DNA from: Oscarella lobularis
Taxonomy: Eukaryota > Porifera > Homoscleromorpha > Homosclerophorida > Oscarellidae
Assembly: GCF_947507565.1 (NCBI RefSeq)
Contig: NC_089178.1
Span: forward strand, 310,001 to 374,000
Length of the DNA: 64,000 nucleotides
Direction: 5' to 3'
A program made the translations under genes and the position numbers. Shown piece by piece: positions 52,601-64,000 of the stretch; the first letter of the stretch is position 1, and every line of letters starts with the position of its first letter. The notes under the pieces were generated by a model, which was not told where the DNA came from, did no database searches, and saw only the letters and a list, made by a program, of their open reading frames with translations.

Positions 52601-53172
52601 TTCATACCGGCCACTAATAGGTATATATATACGTAAGTGGCACGCGACCGGAAGAACAATAGCTCAATTAATACCGGTATCTGATAAAAATCGTAAAAAT
52701 TCCTTCTCCTCCAAGCCGTAATAATTTTCCGGCTTCTCGATGACGTTGAACAGAGAGCCTCCGCTGCAAATTTCCATAATTACGACGTAATTTAGAGTCG
52801 TCGTCTGCGACACGGTAAATAATCGACTATTAATTAATCCGTTTTTTTCTTTCTTTCTCCTCGCCTCTTTCTCTATTTCCAACATTTCTACAATATTTTT
52901 GTGCTTCAATTTCTGCAATATCTCCAATTCGCGATCCTGCACGTCCTTCGGCCGATTCATGCCCGCCTTGTTGAACATTTTGACGGCAACGTTCTCGCCA
53001 CTCATCTAGAAAAGGAAAAAAAAAGGGAGGCGCTCCATCGAGAAAAGAAATACACGGGGGGGCAATTCCCTACTTTCTTTCGACCGCGATAGACCGAGCT
53101 CGTCGCGCCGTGGCCAATGATTTCTTTTGTCGACCAGATGTAGTGCTCCGTTTGGTAGAGTTTGCTCGTCAT
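49641..53172 (-). CDS. TBK1: TBK1/IKK-epsilon-type kinase
   Basis: Start [20 protein letters not shown]. Kinase marks in order: glycine loop [18 protein letters not shown] with catalytic Lys, [55 protein letters not shown], then the activation loop [11 protein letters not shown] and [15 protein letters not shown], and [20 protein letters not shown]. The [11 protein letters not shown] loop keeps the serine equivalent to human TBK1 Ser172. Downstream exons (about 49641-51800) are weaker: a ubiquitin-like segment and helical scaffold/dimerisation region, ending [20 protein letters not shown] and a short Glu-rich tail. In animals TBK1 phosphorylates IRF3, optineurin and other targets in innate immunity and autophagy; in an early animal the ancestral role may be autophagy or STING signalling. 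Kinase identity is firm; C-terminal exon joins are not all fixed. Confidence 0.87.
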
Positions 53173-53553
53173 TTTTGCTCTGTGGACGAAAGCGCAACGC
53201 TTGCGACTTCCTGTATCGAAACGAAGGCGATGAATAGGCTCTTGCGCGAGTCCAAGCGCTGCGTGCGAGGGTGCGCGCAGATTATGGATTGTGAGATCAC
53301 GAAAGGGTGTACCCTTTCGCAAGGGACGAGAGAATTACAGGGCCGATGACGGGACGTTTGTTCGTGACCATGTGACTGGGGACGGGTTTATGTAAGGGAA
53401 ATCCCGGATTTCTTGCTTTCTCCGTCTTGCACAGTCTTGCACCCAGAATTTATAAATTTCTTTATCGTCAAGGACGTTGTGGTAAGATGAAAATTGACAC
53501 TTGCAAGTATTGATTGGGTGCACGTGATTGTTCACGTGATCATTTCCACAGCG
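53173..53553. other. Divergent intergenic gap TBK1/KIF3A
   Basis: These 381 bp separate the divergent start codons of TBK1 and KIF3A. A near-palindrome reads gaaagggtgtaccctttc at about 53298-53315 (arms GAAAGGGT and ACCCTTTC), and CACGTGA-type E-boxes occur at 53521-53538. No gene was seen. Confidence 0.5.
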
Positions 53554-56420
<2,867 letters not shown>

Positions 56421-56624
56421 AACCGTCTCAACAAAACTGCTTCTTCACTTTATAACACCGACGATTTATATCCAGGAAAGGAGGCACATCAGCGCCCGAT
56501 CGCCAAGCGGACTTTCCCAAATCGAGAGGACTAATGACGCCACAGAAGCACTTTGCGTAGGGAACTAGTACATGTTATGTATGCCACATAGTGTCGTCGT
56601 CTCAGATGTATATGTAGAGGGATT

Positions 56625-59600
56625 TTAGTCGAGGGAATCGGCTGCTGGTAGGACGTAATCGCTAAGGAATGCCGTTGCGTCGTCTCTCGTCAAATCGAGA
56701 CTCAAGAAGCGATCCACGATCTCCGCGTATCTGTGCGCACGGATATCCTCCAAAAATCTAACCGGATTTCAGAGAATACCTATTACCGAATTGCTCGCGT
56801 TTCGGCGCTGGCCGAATGAATGCGATGAATAGGCCGGCGCTCTAGGACCAGCTTTGATACCTGGCGAGATTCGGAAGGAAGTCGCTTTAGCTAAACAGGC
56901 GGAATACAGCAGCAGACCTCTTTTGCTCTGACAATGACTTCTTCGGGCACACCTGCCTCTGCTGCGATGTGGCAAGCGTGGCTGCTCGTCGTCTGACCGT
57001 CCTTGAGTTCGTACAGGAAAATCAAGTCGTCTCCGTCGCACATAACGTCCATCGTCTGCGGAAACATTTTGGTTTCTTTTCTCGCGGATTTCGTTTTGCT
57101 AGTGACCTGGAAGTGGACGTAAGGCGAGCTTGGGAGCAGGTCTTGCTGAACTAGACTGTGAAAGTGAGTCGATACGAAAACCTTTGGGCAGCGTTCTCCC
57201 TGCTTGAGCCAAAATCGAAGCGAAGAAGTCAACAGAGCCAAGCCATCCACCTAGAACAAAAGAGATGGCATCCCCCTGATCCCTCATCCTACCGCACTGA
57301 CTGTCGACGTTCCTTTGCCGAATTCATCTATCAAAACTAGCGAAGACTCCGTTGCCGATTGCAAGGCGACGGCCGTCTATATAAAAAAACGTTCAACCGT
57401 TATATAGACTTTTCATTGGAAAGAGTCGCGTACTTGATTCAAGTCTATCATGAATGTCGACAGACCAACGGAGACGCTTTCGCGAGAGTGAATGCGAGTG
57501 AATATCCGATCGGTGAGACCAATCAAAGCCGAGTCGGCCGGCACGAAACTTCCGACGTGAGCCATATAGACAATCAGAGCCACCTTCGTGCGAGGTATAC
57601 CGCCCTGTATAAGAACACGATTCCTTGGGGGAGTGCGTCCGTTTACCTGTTTGAGATAGACGCTTTTTCCGCTCGCGTTGGGTCCCGTTAGAATTTTCAT
57701 TCTTTGACTATTCGGTTCGACTACGACGTCGTTTGGAACGAACGGATTCGTGCAGAGTTCCTGGAGCGGATGACGACCGCGTTCGACGCGAATCACGTTC
57801 TCCGCGGTGCAGTCTGGCTTTACGAAGTTATTCTCGCGAGCCGTCATCGCCAAGGCCATCAAACTGCAAAAGGAAATAAAAAAAGTGCTTTGAGTGTATT
57901 AGGGTGATATCTTACCAGTCTAAATCTGCGGCGTATTCGACGACGTCGAATAGAACTTCTGTGTGTTCGAGAATCGTCGACTCCAATTTGCGCATGATGG
58001 AATGCTCGTAGTCTGAAAGACTGTGTATGAAAGGAGGTCGATATCTCCGTTCATTCCGTTGCCTCGTATTTCGTTTTGAGTATCCCCAAGGGTAGCGTCG
58101 AGTTCCTTTGTCCTTGCACTCTTGTAATGAGCGAAGTCGTTCGCCCAATACTAGTAGTATTCTTCCAACTCCATAGAAAAACTGCCCTATTTCTATTCTT
58201 ACCACGAACTCTAGCCCAGGAATTTGATGATCGTTCGCTTCTTTCTCGGCAGCCGTGCAAGGAATTGCAAGTATGTAGCCAACCTAGCGCTCGCATAGAA
58301 AGTAAAAAACTCATCTGAATGAGAGAGTCAACCTGTGGAAAATAGAGCACGTTGCATTCTTTGATTGCTCCGTCCAATTTTGCCAGTTCTTCTTCTGCCA
58401 CTTTCGTCATTAGGTCAGGAAGTTGACTGTACGTATCCTTCTCTACAATTGACAAACTGTTAGTATATAATCAACTAGGCAGGATTTCTTACTTCTGTCT
58501 AATTCTTCATCGACTCCAAGCTTGACAACAAATCGATGCTGAGCACGAGATTCTTCGAAGTCAACCTGAAAATTCTCATTGCGCAATGCAGGGAGCCGCG
58601 CGGTCATATTTACAATTTTATCTATGAGACCAGCTATCTCTTGCAGATCCTCAGTGAAGACTTCTCCAATCTGAAAGTCCCCAATAGGCAGTCGCGACTA
58701 GCTACTTAATTAATAAATACTTTTCTAAATATTTCTATTTCTTGGGGCAGAGACTTGCACGTGGCCCCAATATATGTCGAATTATAAGCAGTCTAAAATA
58801 AAGTGAGTAGGCTCTTGCAAATAAAAATTCAGTGTCTAAGCCAAACCTTATAGAGAGATTTCCAGTCTGCAATGGTGACGTGCGCCGAAACCATTCTCGT
58901 TAAAATTCGCTAGAAGCCGCGCGAAGCACGAATTTGAATTCTTCTCTTTCGAATATTTTCTCTTGGTTTAATTAATTACGAGCACGTTTGAAACGTGTTT
59001 GAGACTGTCGCGAAGAGAGGCGACGATCTCCGAATTTCTCGGCGACGAAAGAAAATCGACGGCGTCGAAGCGTTGCGTCAAGAGAGCGAGATCGCGACTC
59101 GGTCTCATAAACCACGTTCTGCATGGACGAAGAGAGAATGAAACCGTCATTCGTCTAGCTAAGCTTCAAATATCCTTTTCCCTTACTTCAGTCTTCTACT
59201 TCCAATGAGAGTTCTTGTTTTATTGCAAATTCCAAATAGAGAAAGGCCTTCCTTCGAAGCGTTACCAGTCTTGTACGTAGACGGATGATGCTCGCGACGG
59301 AAAACCTGCAGAGCACTAACCGCGCCCCCGCAAAAAAATTCACTAAAAACGCCTTGCAATACAATATTACCTGAGAGAATTATCATCAATAGCCATGATG
59401 TCATTCCTAAGAGAGTGAGAGGAAGAAAACGACGTTTTTCTAAATGAGAGAGAGACTATTTCTTCCCTACAATAGGTACTGTTTCACTGATAGCACAGGA
59501 ATGTGCACGTCCCTGTTCTCCAATTCGACGTTGACTCTCTTCTTGTCGAGATGCTTGAGCAGTGCGCCGGCCGATTTCACCGCATTGCGGCTATCCGGCG

Positions 59601-60206
59601 GAACGAGCGACGACACGTAGATTACTTTCTCTTCCGCGTTGAAATGATTCGGCATTCCCGGAAGCGATGCCAACGTCAGCAGACGTCGTTTGCAAACGTC
59701 GACAGCTTAATTAATTAATTAATTAATTAAATTAAAAATTAGACTTTATGGATTTGGAATTTTTTTTCGTACAATAATCGCTGCTCGGCAAAATTTCGAT
59801 TTCGTCGACGTCGAAATCCATTTCGCGAATCGCTTTCACGAAGCGCTCGTCTTGCTTCGAACTCGTTAGGATCGACTGTGGACGTACTTGACGTAAAACT
59901 AAGAATGACGTACAGTATAAGCGATGCCCCTCCTCCTCTTTGGGATTTTTCGATTTACGATTTCTCAGTTGTTCGAAGTCGTCTCTTTCGACTATGTCCA
60001 GTTGAAAGTTTAGTTCCGACGAAAAGGTGTCGTAGAACGACGATCCGAGCCTTCCGCCGCTCCACAGAACGCTTAGGTAAATCTATAGGGGGCCCCTCTC
60101 TTTCGAAGTCTCATCCAAATTGATGCTCCGTTACCTTGGAGTCTTCCGAATCTTCGTCGAATATCTGCGAACGTCGATGGACGGTCAAATCGGCCTCGTC
60201 CATCAT
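56625..60206 (-). CDS. MSH5: Meiotic MutS homologue MSH5
   Basis: Start MMDEADLTVHRRSQIFDEDS at 60206. N-terminal blocks: YLSVLWSGGRLGSSFYDT class, ILTSSKQDERFVKAIREM, NHFNAEEKVIYVSSLVPPDS, GALLKHLDKKRVNVELENRD, DIMAIDDNSLSALQVFRREH, STYKTGNASKEGLSLFGI. The ATPase end has RHPLQELCTNPFVPNDVVVE, the Walker A LTGPNASGKSVYLKQ, FVPADSALIGLTDRIFTRIH, SVSVGLSTFMIDLNQ, Walker B LVLIDEFGKGTSTVDGLALL, and KVFVSTHFHSLVQQDLLP. The short end VLPAADSLD is MSH5-like (VLPAATSIL in human). MSH4-MSH5 stabilises crossover intermediates in meiosis. It lacks the mismatch-recognition domain. The first half is repeated in broken form at the right edge of the window. Confidence 0.92.
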
Positions 60207-60240
60207 TAGAAGACTCAGCTGAGCCACACCCACTCTCCAC

Positions 60241-60383
60241 CAACCACGTGTGTCAACCAATATCTCCTATATGACGTCAGCAACTCTTTTTTCGACCAAG
60301 CCGATAATTTCCCCATGACGTTGAATACATCTTCAGCATCTTGCTCAACCTACCAGAAACAGTAGAAACAATAGGTCCTTGCC
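60241..60383. repeat. Direct repeat, copy A, downstream of the ATPase gene
   Basis: Shares tatctcctatatgacgtcag and aactct with copy B near 62797, and the end cttgctcaacct plus agtagaaacaatag. It lies in the 260-bp gap between the ATPase stop codon and the MSH5 start codon and contains one TGACGTCA. Confidence 0.75.
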
Positions 60384-60466
60384 TACTTTTTCTTCTAATC
60401 AACAGAAAAACAGACAGAATGAAATTATCAACACAGTCAGCCATTACTGTCACATTAATTAAATAG

Positions 60467-62562
60467 TTAACGCATTTGTAAATCTTCAACACCCGTTTCC
60501 ACTACTAACCCATGATCTTTTATTCGAAAGTTGACTCCAACTGCTTTCTTTACGTGACGATAAAACTGTCCTGATGACAGATAGACTTCGCCCCATCGTG
60601 AATATTCGTTATCTTTGATCTGCTTCAGAGCCTCTTTCACACTTCTGTTCACTTTGAACTCGATGACAAAAATTGTTGACTTTGTAGCAACATATAAGTC
60701 AATTCTCCCCCCTCCGGCTGACGTTTCAGGAGTGCCAACTCTAACGTCAGCTTGCATCAAGAAAATGACGTAAGTTGAAAGATGGTAAGGATATTCATTC
60801 TTTTGACTCTGGCTCCGGTTCCTCACGACGTCAGGAAATGAATTGAAAATTTTCTCCAAGTTGTCAAAAACTCCTTTGATATCATCACAAGCAAGCCGTT
60901 GCTTGATAGAAATGAGATGAGAAGAGAAGTCAGAGGTGGTGGATGGCCTTGGGCAATGATTCAAAACAATGGTCTTGAATGCATCACGTGCCTCATCATT
61001 CACAAAAGAGTAACCACCCGTAGACGTCTTTGCCAAAATTCCACTCTCCCACAGTACGTAAGGAATCACTTCACTTGATGGGTTTTCCCCACATATTTCT
61101 GTAAGTGAAGTAGGGCGCGATGACATCGACGATTCCAAATGCAATGATAAAGTCACGTAGTCATACTTGACAAGGGTCCCCTTCAGCCAAGAAGGAATGC
61201 CTCGGACTCCCCAGTAAGACGCAATTTTCTTCTTAGCCAAAAAACTATTGACGCTATACGGATTATACACTTGGTATGCTGATCGTCCTTCTTTATCCCA
61301 GTTGTAGCCATCGTAGTATTTCAGAAGACTGGCCAATTCTTCCTCGTTTTGTGTGAGCCCCTCGCGCTGGGTTGCCGCATCCACTTCAGCAGAACAAAAT
61401 TGTACGATTTCTGATAAAGTGTACCCGAAGAGCGCCGAATAGTTAAAATCTGGATCGTCATCTAGGTCATCAAGTTCGTTCAATCCACTCCCGCAATCAG
61501 GCAAGCAGAAGTGGGTGATTCCCGTAACGTAGCGAAATCGCAAAAATTCCGCAGTGCTTTTCATCACCCCATAGAAAGAAGAAAGAAGCCTTTCGCACTC
61601 ATCTCCCAATGACGGGTTATTCAGAAACGGCGCATCGTATTCATCAATGAGAATGACGACGCGAAGTTTTTCCTTTTGATAGGCCCTTTTAATGAGACGA
61701 GCAAAGAGTGTGACTGCCGTCAAATCAGGATCGTCATTGAGACGGATATCCAAATCGGAAGCAGTTTCAAGCACCTAAAAAAATAAGAAACTTAAGATCA
61801 TCTCAGAAACAGTCCATTAGACAAACCAAATCCTTTAAGGACGACTCAAACTTTGCGACGCTTGTCACGCCAGTGACAAGTGACATGTCCAAGTGGATCA
61901 CAGGGTAACGCTTCCACTTCACCGACGGATCCTTGCAAATAGCTAACCCTAAGCTTTCGAATATGGCCCTGTTGCCCAAGAAAAATTCCCGAAGAAAACG
62001 CAAGAAGAGAGTCTTTCCGAACTTTCGTGGCCGAGCCACAAAAAAACTCTTGCAAGTTGACGACGCCAACTTCGCAATGTACGTCGATTTGTCAACCAGT
62101 AGGGCGTCCTCATTCAAAAATTCGGAAATCACAGAAGAATCGAATATAATTTTCTTGACTGGGCTGCAACATGTACGAGTAAGCTTTTATCAGATAATAT
62201 GCATGCTTGTCCCCAATACCTCGTTCGTTTTGGCGGAGATGCGTTCGAAGAGAATACATCTTTCTCCTCCTCTTCCTCCTCCGTCATCGAATGTTTACTG
62301 GAGCTCTCCCTTGACTCTGGCGACGTCTCCTAAAAATTTCTAGAAAAAGGCGGACTAAGGATCAAAGAGCCAGCTAACTTCAAATTCTTCGCGGGGGCGC
62401 TTTTTCGATTTTCGCTTTTTCTTCTTCTCCTTTTCAGGAAAAAATAACAGTTACCACGACAGTCTGAGTCAGCACGTGACGTCTATGACGTACAGAAGGT
62501 TTCCTCGAACGCTTTCTCGACTGCTTCTTCTTCTTCTTTTCTCCCTCAGGCTTAGAGTCCAT
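60467..62562 (-). CDS. Bacterial-type AAA-like ATPase with PD-(D/E)XK nuclease-like end
   Basis: Five exons (62494-62562, 62379-62429, 62220-62329, 61827-62163, 60467-61774) join in phase to 624 residues. The first about 80 residues are a Lys/Arg-rich then acidic leader (KKKKKQSRKRSRKPS; EKKKKRKSKKRPREEFE), a likely nuclear signal. Then comes a P-loop domain: VISEFLNEDALLVDKSTYIA, FFVARPRKFGKTLFLRFLRE (Walker A variant), LRVVILIDEYDAPFLN (Walker B), VTGITHFCLPDCGSGLNELD. The C-terminus has GGGRIDLYVATKSTIFVIEF and VKEALKQIKDNEY, the D...ExK core of PD-(D/E)XK folds. This order is the AAA-ATPase-like plus PD-(D/E)XK family (PF09820/PF08011 type), mainly bacterial. Introns and leader show it is a resident eukaryotic gene, probably transferred long ago. 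Its function is unknown. Confidence 0.85.
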
Positions 62563-62668
62563 GCTGCCAGCCGAAACGTACTGTACGAACTAGCGAGAAA
62601 AGACGAGTCGTTGCGTCGCACTTGCGTTGCAGTTGCGTCACTGCCTTCGGGGAGCATGCGTCATAAAC

Positions 62669-62922
62669 CCCACCCACTATATGACGTCAGCGACTCTCTT
62701 TTCTTTCTATATCAAGAATCTCTACAACCCTATCTATCACATCACGACAAAGTATCCCCCTCTGATTTTGCCAGCTGATCAATCCATAATCGCGTACAAG
62801 TATCTCCTATATGACGTCAGCAACTCTCTTTTCTACCAAGTCAAAAATCGCTCTACTTCGCGTCAATCCTACGTTGAGTGCATCTTTAGCGTCTTGCTCA
62901 ACCTAGAGTAGAAACAATAGCC
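62669..62922. repeat. Two further copies of the direct repeat upstream of the ATPase gene
   Basis: Copy C (about 62669-62710) carries ctatatgacgtcagcgactc with ttttctttctatatcaag. Copy B (about 62797-62922) carries tatctcctatatgacgtcag, aactctcttttctaccaag, and ends with cttgctcaacctagagtaga and aacaatag. With copy A they place direct repeats on both sides of the ATPase gene. Confidence 0.72.
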
Positions 62923-63455
62923 GCCTCACTCGCTGACGATTTATGTCATCTCACTTTGGCTCTTAGAGCATCATCACTCAGCTCACTGCAATTGACCATG
63001 ACATTATGATAGGCACCAAAGACTCCTGCTTCCAGTCCCTTGGCACCAACCTACAGTACATGACGTATGGTCTATCTTTCTATCGATCTCTAGAGGGGTA
63101 TGCTAACCTGAACATCCGATATGCACTTGAAGTTTCCCTTTTCCGCTATTGTCTGCAAGGCAGGCCAGCAATCATTTACAGCATGCATAACCGATATTGG
63201 TATCCGTATTGCAGTCAATAGTCCCGCCTGCATCGCTTTGTCTCTTCTACAAACTCCAACTACTGGCAGTGGAGAAAAGAAAAGCGAGTCAACTACTTAC
63301 TTCGCCTGTTCTTCAGACGTTTCATTAGGAAGCTTACGGGCAGCCTAAATAAAGAGAGTTCTTAATTATAAAGAACTTACAAACAAACAACGCGTTAATT
63401 AATTAACCATATAGTCATCAAAAGCATTTGTATCAGCACCAATGAGAGGAAGGAG
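62923..63455. other. Non-coding stretch between repeat and MSH5 fragment
   Basis: About 530 bp in which short frames are all unconvincing. No gene, RNA or known element was recognised. A ttaattaattaa tract occurs near 63395-63407. Confidence 0.5.
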
Positions 63456-64000
63456 CTTTTGCAAATTCCAAATAGAGAAAGGCCTTCCTTCGAAGCGTTA
63501 CCAGTCTTGTACGTCGACGGATGATGCCTGCAGAGCACTAACCGCGCCCCCGCAAAAAATTCAATATTGCCTGAGAGAATTATCATCAATAGCCATGATA
63601 TCATTCCTAAGAGAGTGAGAGGAAGAAAACGATGTCTTCCTAAATGAGAGAGAGACTATTTCTTCCCTACAATAGATACTGTTTCACTGATAGCACAGGA
63701 ATGTGCACGTCCCTATTCTCCAATTCGACGTTGACTCTCTTCTTGTCGAGATGCTTGAGCAGTGCGCCGGCCGATTTCACCGCATTGCGGCTATCCGGCG
63801 GAACGAGCGACGACACGTAGATTACTTTCTCTTCCGCGCTGAAATGATTCGGCATTTCCGGAAGCGATGCCAACGTCAGCAGACGTCGTTTGCAAACGTC
63901 GACAGCTTAATTAATTAAATTAATTAATTAAATTAAAAATTAGACTTTATGGATTTGGAATTTTTTTTCGTACAATAATCGCTGCTCGGCAAAATTTCGA
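63456..64000 (-). pseudogene. MSH5: Partial, broken second copy of MSH5 (runs off window)
   Basis: From about 63456 to the window end the sequence follows 59220-59800 closely, including introns and the TTAATTAA tract. The exon with NHFSAEEKVIYVSSLVPPDS and LLKHLDKKRVNVELENRDVH is intact apart from a few changes. The next exon has lost 14 bp right after the bases for SALQ (the VFRRE block), which breaks the frame, and the intron before it has lost about 19 bp. The 3' half of the gene is not present to the left. So this is a truncated copy, probably not functional. The duplicated block has a period of about 4.2 kb. Confidence 0.85.

Noticed and set aside
61933-62343. 136-codon plus-strand frame opposite the ATPase exon
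   Set aside because: Antisense shadow; the minus-strand exon chain is in phase over 624 codons with Walker motifs.

Overview
The window is dense, intron-rich eukaryotic DNA. About 27 protein genes lie in 64 kb, most cut by many very short introns (roughly 45-65 bp) with GT-AG, and in a few cases GC-AG, ends. The gene content is animal: TBK1-type immune kinase, vezatin, ELAPOR-type receptor, STIMATE, LEM-domain nuclear membrane protein, rabenosyn-5, KIF3A, FBXL13 and Kazal/follistatin surface proteins. The compactness and intron size suggest an early-branching animal with a small genome, most likely a sponge such as a homoscleromorph. That assignment is inference; no taxonomic marker was checked.

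Layout, left to right: (1) 1-5756, two tandem sialate O-acetylesterase genes (the first cut by the window edge) and an amidohydrolase. (2) 5791-19021, alternating-strand housekeeping genes: STIMATE, NDUFAF3 (-), RFT1, APEX2 (-), a LEM protein, DNAJC2, mitochondrial phosphate carrier SLC25A3 (-) and rabenosyn-5. (3) 19022-20930, a gene-poor stretch with a 38-bp tandem hairpin repeat and no secure gene. (4) 20931-37692, FBXL13, an ankyrin/discoidin-like/SAM protein (-), SEC23 (-), AP4S1 and ELAPOR (-). (5) 37996-44918, two GPI-anchor-like multi-Kazal proteins and a TPR-MYND protein. (6) 44987-60206, vezatin (-), CDC123, TBK1 (-), KIF3A and MSH5 (-). (7) 60467-64000, an accessory region: a bacterial-type AAA-like ATPase/PD-(D/E)XK gene with a lysine-rich leader and introns, flanked by direct repeats, followed by a broken partial second copy of MSH5.

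Neighbours are mostly unrelated in function (lipid-linked oligosaccharide flipping, complex I assembly, DNA repair, COPII, AP-4, meiotic recombination). What unites them is packing: strands alternate, convergent genes end 22-310 bp apart, and divergent start codons are as close as 38 bp, so promoters are probably shared. Two genome-wide-looking signatures run through the introns: the palindrome TGACGTCA (20 copies, about one expected) and (TTAA)n tracts.

Protein identities come from reading conserved motifs and remembered family architecture. No database search was run. Exon joins were made by eye from splice-site consensus and reading phase.
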